Shown: positions 47,119-60,408 of the stretch, piece after piece | How positions within the stretch are numbered: the stretch's first letter is position 1 | How the letters are laid out: each line of letters starts with the position of its first letter | Assembly (NCBI GenBank): GCA_032622095.1 | Contig: CP136064.1 | Location: 126,159,605-126,223,604, forward strand | DNA from: Siphonodentalium dalli | Taxonomy: Eukaryota; Mollusca; Scaphopoda; Gadilida; Siphonodentaliidae | Direction: 5' to 3' | Length of the DNA: 64,000 bases | Position numbers and translations under genes: made by a program | Notes under the pieces: generated by a model | What the model was told of the DNA's origin: nothing | Database searches by the model: none | What the model saw: only the letters and a program-made list of their open reading frames with translations

Positions 47119-48339
47119 AAAAAGGCAACTGGGTTACTGGCAGTATTCATCTGCCACAGTAATAAGATGCCTTTGCCCCACCCGAAGCCGACGAGTGCCA
47201 TTGAAGGGGATATCCAAAGCATGATATTGATATACCCACCATGGCTATGCTAGCAGCAAAAGACATATCAACTTGCAAGTTGTTGAATGATTGATCAAAA
47301 GTGTAATTTTATAGTGGGTTCTGCGAATTGACAGAACAGTAGATTCACAGTGTAAACAGGTAATATTGTAACCAGTAATACTGTAAATGACATTGCTAAT
47401 TGATATTAACTTAATCATATTGAAATTGCATAATAACTTGTCAGAGCTAAATAATGGTCAGCCCCAGTGAATATGAGTGGTCAATACTATGAACAATTTT
47501 ATACCTGTAAATACAAATTGTATTTATTAATTTGTAATTACAAATTTGTGTTAACGATCACAGTGGTTTCATAGTACAGGGAAAATTTAGCCGTATTATT
47601 GTAATACCTTAGACTGGGCGAGAGGTGAAACCCCTAAAAGGCAGCTGTAAAACTTAGAAAAAACTAACTCCCCACTCTGCTCCCATGCACATGTTATCAG
47701 TGTTATCTGAATACCAGTTCAAATTAGACGGACATGTATATAGAGCTAAAATAACTGACAACAATTTATATGGGGAAGTTACAATGCGTGCTATCATATT
47801 GTGATTAGTGAGAACGCCGGTACTATGAAACGATGAGCTAACAAAATCTCGCAAATTTCACAAAGATCTACTGTTGATTATTGTAGATTGCTTACGGACA
47901 AACATTTGCCTGTGAGTGATTAACACTATATTGAATCACGGCGGGCCAAAGTTACAAAAGAAATAACCAATCATAAGTTGAGAGGTGAACGCTTATCAGA
48001 GCTATCCAATCGGTTCACGGATTGCTAAGTTGATGACCACTTGTCTGCGCAAGTTAACAATTAAACGGTTCGTTTGTAGTGTATGTATGTAAGTACAAGT
48101 CAGTGTAATACCGAGTACTACAAACATTTTGGTATCATTGTTTTTACAAATTACAAATTTACAACCATTCAGTTTGTGAAAGTAAAATATTATTTTGATG
48201 GTATAGCATTATATATATTGTGACCATCCTATTATTTCAAACTGATCCGCTACTCTTATCATAACACATCGAGGCAGTAACGTGGCTCCATTTTATCGGG
48301 AGGGGTGTATCGAAGCAGGGACGTGTTAATGGTTTCGGT

Positions 48340-48643
48340 TATAGGAGTGGTGCGGTAGAGTGCCAGTCGGTAGAATGACAGGTGCACTACACCGTTACAT
48401 GCCGTCCAGTGCTGACGAAGCTAGTTCTAACCCCGTCATATGGAGGGTGACCGGAATCGTGTATCTGGGCAAGTTTGTCAGTTGCTTTCCGGGGGTCGGT
48501 GGTTTCTACACGCAGTGGGACGATTTCTCGGTGAAATCGAGCCTCTGCGTGGTCTTTCCTCCATCCGTAAAATTGACAACGTCGTGTGTGGCATAGCGGC
48601 TAGAACGTCGATAAACCCTAATAAACCAAACAAAACCAATAGG
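48340..48643 (+). mobile_element. SINE-like element (tRNA-related head uncertain)
   Basis: A GC-richer block. It contains gtgcggtagagtgccagtcg and a B-box-like word (agttctaaccc here, ggttctaaccc in the other two units). It continues with ggtcggtggtttctacacgc and cctccatccgtaaaattgac, and ends tcgataaaccctaataaacc plus a simple AAACC tail. The middle and tail resemble invertebrate SINEs ending in taaaccc...aaacaaac. Family is not established. Copies lie at about 54,267-54,570 and 59,650-59,953. Confidence 0.5.
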
Positions 48644-49113
48644 AGTGTCATTTTATAATTTCAAAATGCTCCGATATCTTATAATATATCTAGATAGGGA
48701 CGTGGCTATATGGGCTCAGTATGGCGACGGGGTGTCCATCCTATAATTTCCATATGCACCCTTTGAACAAAAAAATGCCTATAAATTCCACATAACGATG
48801 GAATCGTATATCAAGAGGAAAGTATTTTAATTTTTCTACGTTGATAACAAAACAAAACCTCAGGATGACTGACTTAGTTCAGCCAACATGACTGAGGCAT
48901 AACATTAATCAAAATTACTAGGGTGATGTTAGTCATAACGACTAAGAAATGGGGACTTTTCTTAGTCAATTGGAAGGCGTAAATTAAAGTTGCTGAATTA
49001 TGTGCAAATAATTCCAATAATTGACCAAAGTTACTCAAAACGTTTGTGACTAACACTAAGTTAGTCATATTTAGTCAATATGTCCAATCCAAGGGGCGGG
49101 GGTGCACAACTTA

Positions 49114-49554
49114 CTGGTCTTCGCATGCGCGAAGCTGGCGTCGCACGGGCTCGGCGACCCGATAAAATTCGTATCCGGGGCAAGATACATTCACATAGCA
49201 AATTTCAAGTCGATAGCTCCACCCGTTTCCGAGATCTCGTCTGCGCATGCGCGAAGCTGGTGTCGCACGGGCTCGGCGACCCGATACAATTCGTATCCGG
49301 GGCAAGATACATTCACATAGAAAATTTCAAGTCGATAGCACCACCCGTTTCCGAGATCTCGTCTGCGCATGCGCGAAGCGGGCGCCGCACGGGCTCGCCA
49401 ATACGACAACGTTCACCGCCTGGTCAAACTACACACACGTACCAAGTTTCGTCCCGATCGGTCGAGAATCGTAGATTTGTATAAATGACAGACAGACAGA
49501 CAGACAAACAAACAAACATACATACAGACAGAGGTCTTCAAAATATATATGAGA
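49114..49554 (-). mobile_element. Truncated Helitron (122-bp core), joined to the duplicated segment
   Basis: Three 122-bp monomers, the conserved cgatcgggacgaaacttggt block (minus) and the 5' microsatellite and TCTCATATATATTTTG end at 49,554 are present. The 3' hairpin and CTAG end are missing. The join to the preceding sequence falls at cttactg / ctggtct, with CTG shared. Confidence 0.82.
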
Positions 49555-50072
49555 CTAGCCGATGAGCCCGACGTTGTCCGGGCTATTCAAAAAACAAATT
49601 TCAAGTCGATAGCTCTACCCGTTTCCGAGATCTGGTCTGCGCATGCGCGAAGCTGGCGTCGCACGGGCTCGGCGACCCGATAAAATTCGTATCCGGGGCA
49701 AGATACATTCACATAGCAAATTTCAAGTCGATAGCTCTACCCGTTTCCGAGATCTGGTCTGCGCATGCGCGAATCTGGCGTCGCACGGGCTCGGCGACCC
49801 GATAAAATTCGTATCCGGGGCAAGATACATTCACATAGCAAATTTCAAGTCGATAGCTCCACCCGTTTCCGAGATCTCGTCTGCGCATGCACGAAGCGGG
49901 CGCCGCACGGGCTCGCCAATACGACAACGTTCACCGCCCGGTCAAACTACACACACGTACCAAGTTTCGTCCCGATCGGTCGAGAATCGTAGATTTGTAT
50001 AAATGACAGACAGACAGACAGACAAACAAACAAACAAACATACATACAGACAGAGGTCTTCAAAATATATAT

Positions 50073-50076
<4 letters not shown>
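49555..50076 (-). mobile_element. Complete non-autonomous Helitron (122-bp core), minus strand
   Basis: 522 bp with CTAG at 49,555-49,558, hairpin agcccgacgttgtccgggct, three 122-bp monomers, microsatellite and 5' TCTCATATATATTTTG. It abuts the truncated copy with no spacer and is flanked by T (A on the minus strand) at 50,077. Confidence 0.85.
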
Positions 50077-50099
<23 letters not shown>

Positions 50100-50111
<12 letters not shown>

Positions 50112-52254
50112 GTGAAACAACGTTTCTTATAGTATTTTATCAAAATATAGACCTTACTGAAATCAAAAATGGATTATATCGAGCAGTAGTGGTTTATTGT
50201 TCCAATATGAGGCATCCTGAAAATTAGTGTCAATCCTCAAAATAAAGCCAAAAAATTTAGATTTTTGTTTTCAATTTTACTAGCTGATGCATCTCGTATA
50301 ACTGAAGTATGCCCTTATATACCATAATATTACTAAATTGAAGAGGAAATGTTAATATACATTTTGAGAGGGATATCTTGTCCAATTTTAAAAACTTTTC
50401 ATGCAGACTTTGGCAATTTATAATAAACATTTACCAAAATTAACAGAAAATAAAAATAAAAAATACTTTAACAGCAATATAAAGCAACCATAAATCAATT
50501 TAAATATCTAAACATAATGATACAACATCAGACACAGCCTCAGGCATGAAATTTTACCAGATGGCAGGGCATACTGTCTGTTTAACAAACCTGCCATGAC
50601 AATTTCACACGACAGTAACTCCAGTGGTGATGCCATCACCCCCTAACTTGGGGTGGGGCTACGGTCCCCGATAAGACTACTGGGTGCCGGAAAAGCTTAA
50701 TTGGGTCAACTGTCACCTTTTTCCAATGGGGGGGGGGGGCTAACGCTCCTCAAAATTGTGGGGAGAGAGGCTTTAGACCCCCTGACCCCATAATGGTACC
50801 TGATGTCCATGAAAAATTCCCAGATTTATCACTTTCTTTACTGTCCACAGGCGAATACATGGGTTTCTTCTTTAAATATGTACAAAATGTGGTCATCATT
50901 TGAAAATAAGAAAATATGGAACTAACAACTTATCATGGCGAGCTCTATGTGAAATTTCGTAAAATTCAAATTGTTCTTATATCTATGTATATGTGTGAAA
51001 CACAGCGTTTCTTATAGTATTTTATCAAAATATAGACCTTACTGAAATCAAAAATGGATTATATCGAGCAGTAGTGGTTTATTTTTCCAATATAAGGCAT
51101 CCTGAAAATTAGTGTCAATCCTCAAAATAAAGCCAAACAATTTATAATTTGTTTCTCCAATTTTACTAGCTGATGCATCTCGTATAACTGAAGTATGCCC
51201 TTATTTACCATAATATTACTACATTGAAGAGGAAATGTTAATATACATTTTGAGAGGGATATCCTGTTCAATTTTAAACACTTTTCATGCAGAATTTGGC
51301 AATTTATAATAAACATTTACCAAAATTAACAGAAAATAATAATAAAAAATACTTTAATAGCAATATAAAGCAACCATAAATCAATTTAAATATCTAAACA
51401 TAATGATGCAACATCAGACACAGCCTCAGGCATGACATTTTGCCAGATGGCAGGGCATACTGTCTGTTTAGCAAACCTGCCATGACAATTTTACACGACA
51501 GTAACTCTAGTGGTGATGCCATCACCCCCTAACTTGGGGTGGGGCTACGGTCCCCGATAAGACTACTGGGTGCCGGAAAAGCTTAATTGGGTCAACTGTC
51601 ACCTTTTCCCAATGGGGGGGGGGCTAACGCTCCTCAAAATTGGGGGGAGGTAGGCTTTAGACCCCCTGACCCCCTAATGGTACCTGATGTCCATGAAATA
51701 TTCCCAGATTTATCACTTTCTTTACTATCTACAGGCGAATCCATGGGTTTCTTCTTTAAATATGTTCAAAATGTGGTCATTATCATTTGAAAATAAGAAA
51801 ATATGGAATTAACAACTTATCATGGCGAGACATGAAATTTCGTAAAATTCAAATTTTTCTTATATATATATATCTGTATATGTGTGAAACACAGCGTTTC
51901 TTATAGTAATTTATCAAAATATAGACCTTACTGAAATCAAAAATGGATTATATCGAGCAGTAGTGGTTTATTTTTCCAATATGAGGCATCCTGAAAATTA
52001 GTGTCAATCCTCAAAATAAAGCCAAAAAATTTAGATTTTTTATTTTCAATTTTACTAGCTGATGCATCTCGTATAACTGAAGTATGCCCTTATATACCAT
52101 AATATTTCTAAATTGAAGAGGACATGTTAATATTCATTTTGATGGGAATATCTTGTCCAATTTTAAACACTTTTCATGCAGAATTTGGCAATTTATAATA
52201 AACATTTACCAAAATTAACAGAAAATAAAAATAAAAAATACTTTAATAGCAATA
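50100..52254 (+). repeat. ~880-bp repeat array, unit 2 locus
   Basis: Landmarks at about 50,109, 50,992 and 51,883 (periods 883 and 891). The third unit is interrupted at 52,254 by the 2.8-kb segment at the same base as in units 1 and 3 (agcaata / tttatgttc). Confidence 0.92.
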
Positions 52255-55022
52255 TTTATGTTCTTCGGAATCTACAGCCTATGTATAGGGACAAGAGGGG
52301 AACTCGGAGGATGAGCTTGTTCATTGACAACAAACACTGTAGTTCAGATTCAATTGGGATGTTTATTATTATAAACATATTATAAACATAAACAACCAAG
52401 AATAACTTAAACAAAATATATTGTCAAGAAGGTGGAGGCCAATAACCGCCTTCCCACCTGTTAATATATAACAATGTTCCATAAACATACCTAGCATCAT
52501 AAACTAGCTATTACCTTAGTAATAGTGGTAACATATATGTAGCCATAATAAAAGTTTTGGAATTTCAAGAGAAGGATAAGTGATAGATGAAACATAAATC
52601 TCAAGCTGCTAACATAATATTGGGGTGGGATGGTGGGAAAATGAATTATGATATAAAAGGAATTACGGGAATTATGTTTGGACAAGATACATATTGATTC
52701 AATTCCCGATAGATGGAAGACAGAGAGACTGCGCATGACCGTATATAAAATGTACACCCTGTTGATAAAGGGGTACCGCGATCCATGCACCCGGAGTCCC
52801 GGACCTATTTAATTTATTACGCTACCTAGAAAATAAAATTGATTATTTCATAATCAAGGTTTTATGTTCTTCGGAATCTACAGCCTGTGTATAGGGACAA
52901 GAGGGGAACTCGGAGGATGAGCTTGTTCATTGACAACAAACACTGTAGTTCAGATTCAATTGGGCTGTTTATTATTATAAACATAAACAACCAATAATAA
53001 CTTAAACAAAATATATTGTCAAGAAGGTGGAGGCCAATAACCGCCAAAAAGGCAACTGGGTTACTGGCAGTATTCATCTGCCACAGTAATAAGATGCCTT
53101 TGCCCCACCCGAAGCCGACGAGTGCCATTGAAGGGGATATCCAAAGCATGATATTGATATACCCACCATGGCTATGCTAGCAGCAAAAGACATATCAACT
53201 TGCAAGTTGTTGAATGATTGATCAAAAGTGTAATTTTATAGTGGGTTCTGCGAATTGACAGACCAGTAGATTCACAGTGTAAACAGGTAATACTGTAACC
53301 AGTAATACTGTAAATGACATTGCTAATTGATATTAACTTAATCATATTGAAATTGCATAATAACTTGTCAGAGCTAAATAATGGTCAGCCCCAGTGAATA
53401 TGAGTGGTCAATACTATGAACAATTTTATACCTGTAAATACAAATTGTATTTATTAATTTGTAATTACAAATTTGTGTTAACGATCACAGTGGTTTCATA
53501 GTACAGGGAAAATTTAGCCGTATTATTGTAATACCTTAGACTGGGCGAGAGGTGAAACCCCTAAAAGGCAGCTGTAAAACTTAGAAAAAACTAACTCCCC
53601 ACTCTGCTCCCATGCACATGTTATCAGTGTTATCTGAATACCAGTTCAAATTAGACGGACATGTATATAGAGCTAAAATAACTGACAACAATTTATATGG
53701 GGAAGTTACAATGCGTGCTATCATATTGTGATTAGTGAGAACGCCGGTACTATGAAACGATGAGCTAACAAAATCTCGCAAATTTCACAAAGATCTACTG
53801 TTGATTATTGTAGATTGCTTACGGACAAACCTTTGCCTGTGAGTGATTAACACTATATTGAATCACGGCGGGCCAAAGTTACAAAAGAAATAACCAATCA
53901 TAAGTTGAGAGGTGAACGCTTATCAGAGCTATCCAATCGGTTCACGGATTGCTAAGTTGATGACCACTTGTTTGCGCAAGTTAACAATTAAACGGTTCGT
54001 TTTTAGTGTATGTATGTACGTACAAGTCAGTGTAATACCGAGTACTACAAACATTTTGGTATCATTGTTTTTACAAATTACAAATTTACAACCATTCAGT
54101 TTGTGAAAGTAAAATATTATTTTGATGGTATAGCATTATATATATTGTGACCATCCTATTATTTCAAACTGATCCGCTACTCTTATCATAACACACCGAG
54201 GCAGTAACGTGGCTCCATTTTATCGGGAGGGGTGTATCGAAGCAGGGACGTGTTAATGGTTTCGGTTATAGGAGTGGTGCGGTAGAGTGCCAGTCGGTAG
54301 AATGACAGGTGTACTACACCGTTACATGCCGTCCAGTGCTGACGAAGCTGGTTCTAACCCCGTCATATGGAGGGTGACCGGAATCGTGTATCTGGGCAAG
54401 TTTGTCAGTTGCTTTCCGGGGGTCGGTGGTTTCTACACGCAGTGGGACGATTTCTCGGTGAAATCGAGCCTCTGCGTGGTCTTTCCTCCATCCGTAAAAT
54501 TGACAACGTCGTGTGTGGCATAGCGGCTAGAACGTCGATAAACCCTAATAAACCAAACCAAACCAATAGGAGTGTCATTTTATAATTTCAAAATGCTCCG
54601 ATATCTTATTGTGACTATATGGGCTCAGTATGGCGACGGGGTGTCCATCCTATAATTTCCATATGCACCCTTTGAACAAAAAAATGCCTATAAATTCCAC
54701 ATAACGATGGAATCGTATATCAAGAGGAAAGTATTTTAATTTTTCTACGTTGATAACAAAACAAAACCTCAGGATGACTGACTTAGTTCAGCCAACATGA
54801 CTGAGGCATAACATTAATCAAAATTACTAGGGTGATGTTAGTCATAACGACTAAGAAATGGGGACTTTTCTTAGTCAATTGGAAGGCGTAAATTAAAGTT
54901 GCTGAATTATGTGCAAATAATTCCAATAATTGACCAAAGTTACTCAAAACGTTTGTGACTAACACTAAGTTAGTCATATTTAGTCAATATGTCCAATCCA
55001 AGGGGCGGGGGTGCACAACTTA

Positions 55023-55464
55023 CTGGTCTTCGCATGCGCGAAGCTGGCGTCGCACGGGCTCGGCGACCCGATAAAATTCGTATCCGGGGCAAGATACATT
55101 CACATAGCAAATTTCAAGTCGATAGCTCCACCCGTTTCCGAGATCTCGTCTGCGCATGCGCGAAGCTGGTGTCGCACGGGCTCGGCGACCCGATACAATT
55201 CGTATCCGGGGCAAGATACATTCACATAGAAAATTTCAAGTCGATAGCACCACCCGTTTCCGAGATCTCGTCTGCGCATGCGCGAAGCGGGCGCCGCACG
55301 GGCTCGCCAATACGACAACGTTCACCGCCTGGTCAAACTACACACACGTAACCAAGTTTCGTCCCGATCGGTCGAGAATCGTAGATTTGTATAAATGACA
55401 GACAGACAGACAGACAAACAAACAAACATACATACAGACAGAGGTCTTCAAAATATATATGAGA
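55023..55464 (-). mobile_element. Truncated Helitron (122-bp core), unit 3 copy
   Basis: Same structure and same 3' truncation as 49,114-49,554, including the CTG join. It has one extra base near 55,352 (gtaaccaag). The second complete Helitron of unit 2 is absent here. Confidence 0.82.
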
Positions 55465-55484
<20 letters not shown>

Positions 55485-55497
<13 letters not shown>

Positions 55498-57637
55498 GTG
55501 AAACAACGTTTCTTATAGTATTTTATCAAAATATAGACCTTACTGAAATCAAAAATGGATTATATCGAGCAGTAGTGGTTTATTGTTCCAATATGAGGCA
55601 TCCTGAAAATTAGTGTCAATCCTCAAAATAAAGCCAAAAAATTTAGATTTTTGTTTTCAATTTTACTAGCTGATGCATCTCGTATAACTGAAGTATGCCC
55701 TTATATACCATAATATTACTAAATTGAAGAGGAAATGTTAATATACATTTTGAGAGGGATATCTTGTCCAATTTTAAAAACTTTTCATGCAGACTTTGGC
55801 AATTTATAATAAACATTTACCAAAATTAACAGAAAATAAAAATAAAAAATACTTTAACAGCAATATAAAGCAACCATAAATCAATTTAAATATCTAAACA
55901 TAATGATACAACATCAGACACAGCCTCAGGCATGAAATTTTACCAGATGGCAGGGCATACTGTCTGTTTAACAAACCTGCCATGACAATTTCACACGACA
56001 GTAACTCCAGTGGTGATGTCATCACCCCCTAACTTGGGGTGGGGCTACGGTCCCCGATAAGACTACTGGGTGCCGGAAAAGCTTAATTGGGTCAACTGTC
56101 ACCTTTTTCCAATGGGGGGGGGGCTAACGCTCCTCAAAATTGTGGGGAGAGAGGCTTTAGACCCCCTGACCCCATAATGGTACCTGATGTCCATGAAAAA
56201 TTCCCAGATTTATCACTTTCTTTACTGTCCACAGGCGAATACATGGGTTTCTTCTTTAAATATGTACAAAATGTGGTCATCATTTGAAAATAAGAAAATA
56301 TGGAACTAACAACTTATCATGGCGAGCTCTATGTGAAATTTCGTAAAATTCAAATTGTTCTTATATCTATGTATATGTGTGAAACACAGCGTTTCTTATA
56401 GTATTTTATCAAAATATAGACCTTACTGAAATCAAAAATGGATTATATCGAGCAGTAGTGGTTTATTTTTCCAATATAAGGCATCCTGAAAATTAGTGTC
56501 AATCCTCAAAATAAAGCCAAACAATTTATAATTTGTTTCTCCAATTTTACTAGCTGATGCATCTCGTATAACTGAAGTATGCCCTTATTTACCATAATAT
56601 TACTACATTGAAGAGGAAATGTTAATATACATTTTGAGAGGGATATCCTGTTCAATTTTAAACACTTTTCATGCAGAATTTGGCAATTTATAATAAACAT
56701 TTACCAAAATTAACAGAAAATAAAAATAAAAAATACTTTAATAGCAATATAAAGCAACCATAAATCAATTTAAATATCTAAACATAATGATGCAACATCA
56801 GACACAGCCTCAGGCATGACATTTTGCCAGATGGCAGGGCATACTGTCTGTTTAGCAAACCTGCCATGACAATTTTACACGACAGTAACTCTAGTGGTGA
56901 TGCCATCACCCCCTAACTTGGGGTGGGGCTACGGTCCCCGATAAGACTACTGGGTGCCGGAAAAGCTTAATTGGGTCAACTGTCACCTTTTCCCAATGGG
57001 GGGGGGCTAACGCTCCTCAAAATTGGGGGGAGGTAGGCTTTAGACCCCCTGACCCCCTAATGGTACCTGATGTCCATGAAATATTCCCAGATTTATCACT
57101 TTCTTTACTATCTACAGGCGAATCCATGGGTTTCTTCTTTAAATATGTTCAAAATGTGGTCATTATCATTTGAAAATAAGAAAATATGGAATTAACAACT
57201 TATCATGGCGAGACATGAAATTTCGTAAAATTCAAATTTTTCTTATATATATATATCTGTATATGTGTGAAACACAGCGTTTCTTATAGTAATTTATCAA
57301 AATATAGACCTTACTGAAATCAAAAATGGATTATATCGAGCAGTAGTGGTTTATTTTTCCAATATGAGGCATCCTGAAAATTAGTGTCAATCCTCAAAAT
57401 AAAGCCAAAAAATTTAGATTTTTTATTTTCAATTTTACTAGCTGATGCATCTCGTATAACTGAAGTATGCCCTTATATACCATAATATTTCTAAATTGAA
57501 GAGGACATGTTAATATTCATTTTGATGGGAATATCTTGTCCAATTTTAAACACTTTTCATGCAGAATTTGGCAATTTATAATAAACATTTACCAAAATTA
57601 ACAGAAAATAAAAATAAAAAATACTTTAATAGCAATA
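55485..57637 (+). repeat. ~880-bp repeat array, unit 3 locus
   Basis: Landmarks at about 55,497, 56,376 and 57,265. The units differ from unit 2 mainly in G-run length (for example 9 versus 11 G) and scattered substitutions. Confidence 0.92.
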
Positions 57638-60408
57638 TTTATGTTCTTCGGAATCTACAGCCTATGTATAGGGACAAGAGGGGAACTCGGAGGATGAGCT
57701 TGTTCATTGACAACAAACACTGTAGTTCAGATTCAATTGGGATGTTTATTATTATAAACATATTATAAACATAAACAACCAAGAATAACTTAAACAAAAT
57801 ATATTGTCAAGAAGGTGGAGGCCAATAACCGCCTTCCCACCTGTTAATATATAACAATGTTCCATAAACATACCTAGCATCATAAACTAGCTATTACCTT
57901 AGTAATAGTGGTAACATATATGTAGCCATAATAAAAGTTTTGGAATTTCAAGAGAAGGATAAGTGATAGATGAAACATAAATCTCAAGCTGCTAACATAA
58001 TATTGGGGTGGGATGGTGGGAAAATGAATTATGATATAAAAGGAATTACGGGAATTATGTTTGGACAAGATACATATTGATTCAATTCCCGATAGATGGA
58101 AGACAGAGAGACTGCGCATGACCGTATATAAAATGTACACCCTGTTGATAAAGGGGTACCGCGATCCATGCACCCGGAGTCCCGGACCTATTTAATTTAG
58201 TACGCTACCTAGAAAATAAAATTGATTATTTCATAATCAAGGTTTTATGTTCTTCGGAATCTACAGCCTGTGTATAGGGACAAGAGGGGAACTCGGAGGA
58301 TGAGCTTGTTCATTGACAACAAACACTGTAGTTCAGATTCAATTGGGCTGTTTATTATTATAAACATAAACAACCAATAATAACTTAAACAAAATATATT
58401 GTCAAGAAGGTGGAGGCCAATAACCGCCAAAAAGGCAACTGGGTTACTGGCAGTATTCATCTGCCACAGTAATAAGATGCCTTTGCCCCACCCGAAGCCG
58501 ACGAGTGCCATTGAAGGGGATATCCAAAGCATGATATTGATATACCCACCATGGCTATGCTAGCAGCAAAAGACATATCAACTTGCAAGTTGTTGAATGA
58601 TTGATCAAAAGTGTAATTTTATAGTGGGTTCTGCGAATTGACAGACCAGTAGATTCACAGTGTAAACAGGTAATACTGTAACCAGTAATACTGTAAATGA
58701 CATTGCTAATTGATATTAACTTAATCATATTGAAATTGCATAATAACTTGTCAGAGCTAAATAATGGTCAGCCCCAGTGAATATGAGTGGTCAATACTAT
58801 GAACAATTTTATACCTGTAAATACAAATTGTATTTATTAATTTGTAATTACAAATTTGTGTTAACGATCACAGTGGTTTCATAGTACAGGGAAAATTTAG
58901 CCGTATTATTGTAATACCTTAGACTGGGCGAGAGGTGAAACCCCTAAAAGGCAGCTGTAAAACTTAGAAAAAACTAACTCCCCACTCTGCTCCCATGCAC
59001 ATGTTATCAGTGTTATCTGAATACCAGTTCAAATTAGACGGACATGTATATAGAGCTAAAATAACTGACAACAATTTATATGGGGAAGTTACAATGCGTG
59101 CTATCATATTGTGATTAGTGAGAACGCCGGTACTATGAAACGATGAGCTAACAAAATCTCGCAAATTTCACAAAGATCTACTGTTGATTATTGTAGATTG
59201 CTTACGGACAAACCTTTGCCTGTGAGTGATTAACACTATATTGAATCACGGCGGGCCAAAGTTACAAAAGAAATAACCAATCATAAGTTGAGAGGTGAAC
59301 GCTTATCAGAGCTATCCAATCGGTTCACGGATTGCTAAGTTGATGACCACTTGTTTGCGCAAGTTAACAATTAAACGGTTCGTTTTTAGTGTATGTATGT
59401 ACGTACAAGTCAGTGTAATACCGAGTACTACAAACATTTTGGTATCATTGTTTTTACAAATTACAAATTTACAACCATTCAGTTTGTGAAAGTAAAATAT
59501 TATTTTGATGGTATAGCATTATATATATTGTGACCATCCTATTATTTCAAACTGATCCGCTACTCTTATCATAACACATCGAGGCAGTAACGTGGCTCCA
59601 TTTTATCGGGAGGGGTGTATCGAAGCAGGGACGTGTTAATGGTTTCGGTTATAGGAGTGGTGCGGTAGAGTGCCAGTCGGTAGAATGACAGGTGTACTAC
59701 ACCGATACATGCCGTCCAGTGCTGACGAAGCTGGTTCTAACCCCGTCATATGGAGGGTGACCGGAATCGTGTATCTGGGCAAGTTTGTCAGTTGCTTTCC
59801 GGGGGTCGGTGGTTTCTACACGCAGTGGGACGATTTCTCGGTGAAATCGAGCCTCTGCGTGGTCTTTCCTCCATCCGTAAAATTGACAACGTCGTGTGTG
59901 GCATAGCGGCTAGAACGTCGATAAACCCTAATAAACCAAACCAAACCAATAGGAGTGTCATTTTATAATTTCAAAATGCTCCGATATCTTATTGTGACTA
60001 TATGGGCTCAGTATGGCGACGGGGTGTCCATCCTATAATTTCCATATGCACCCTTTGAACAAAAAAATGCCTATAAATTCCACATAACGATGGAATCGTA
60101 TATCAAGAGGAAAGTATTTTAATTTTTCTACGTTGATAACAAAACAAAACCTCAGGATGACTGACTTAGTTCAGCCAACATGACTGAGGCATAACATTAA
60201 TCAAAATTACTAGGGTGATGTTAGTCATAACGACTAAGAAATGGGGACTTTTCTTAGTCAATTGGAAGGCGTAAATTAAAGTTGCTGAATTATGTGCAAA
60301 TAATTCCAATAATTGACCAAAGTTACTCAAAACGTTTGTGACTAACACTAAGTTAGTCATATTTAGTCAATATGTCCAATCCAAGGGGCGGGGGTGCACA
60401 ACTTACTG

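Larger units (their letters stand above)
43851..49113 (+). repeat. Segmental tandem triplication, unit 1
   Basis: Unit 1 of three (5,263 bp). It runs from a ctggtct word inside a 122-bp Helitron monomer, through ~880-bp repeats and a 2.8-kb segment (46,328-49,113), to the junction with unit 2. It is shorter because one ~880-bp repeat has an internal deletion and another is largely missing. Confidence 0.85.
49114..55022 (+). repeat. Segmental tandem triplication, unit 2
   Basis: 5,909 bp. It contains two Helitron-derived blocks (49,114-49,554 and 49,555-50,076), three ~880-bp repeats (50,109, 50,992, 51,883), the 2.8-kb segment (52,255 on) with both direct repeats and the SINE-like block. It is longer than unit 3 because of the extra ~522-bp Helitron copy. 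Confidence 0.9.
55023..60408 (+). repeat. Segmental tandem triplication, unit 3
   Basis: 5,386 bp, about 99 percent identical to unit 2 by eye over shared parts. It ends at gcacaacttactg (60,408), where single-copy sequence (ttacagcttg) follows instead of another Helitron core. It holds ~880-bp repeats at 55,497, 56,376 and 57,265, direct repeats from 57,638, and the SINE-like block at about 59,650. Confidence 0.9.

Noticed and set aside
46935-47222. 95-codon minus-strand frame repeated in the three units (MLWISPSMALVGF...)
   Set aside because: Overlaps the direct repeat, has no recognisable domain, and its conservation is explained by the recent triplication.
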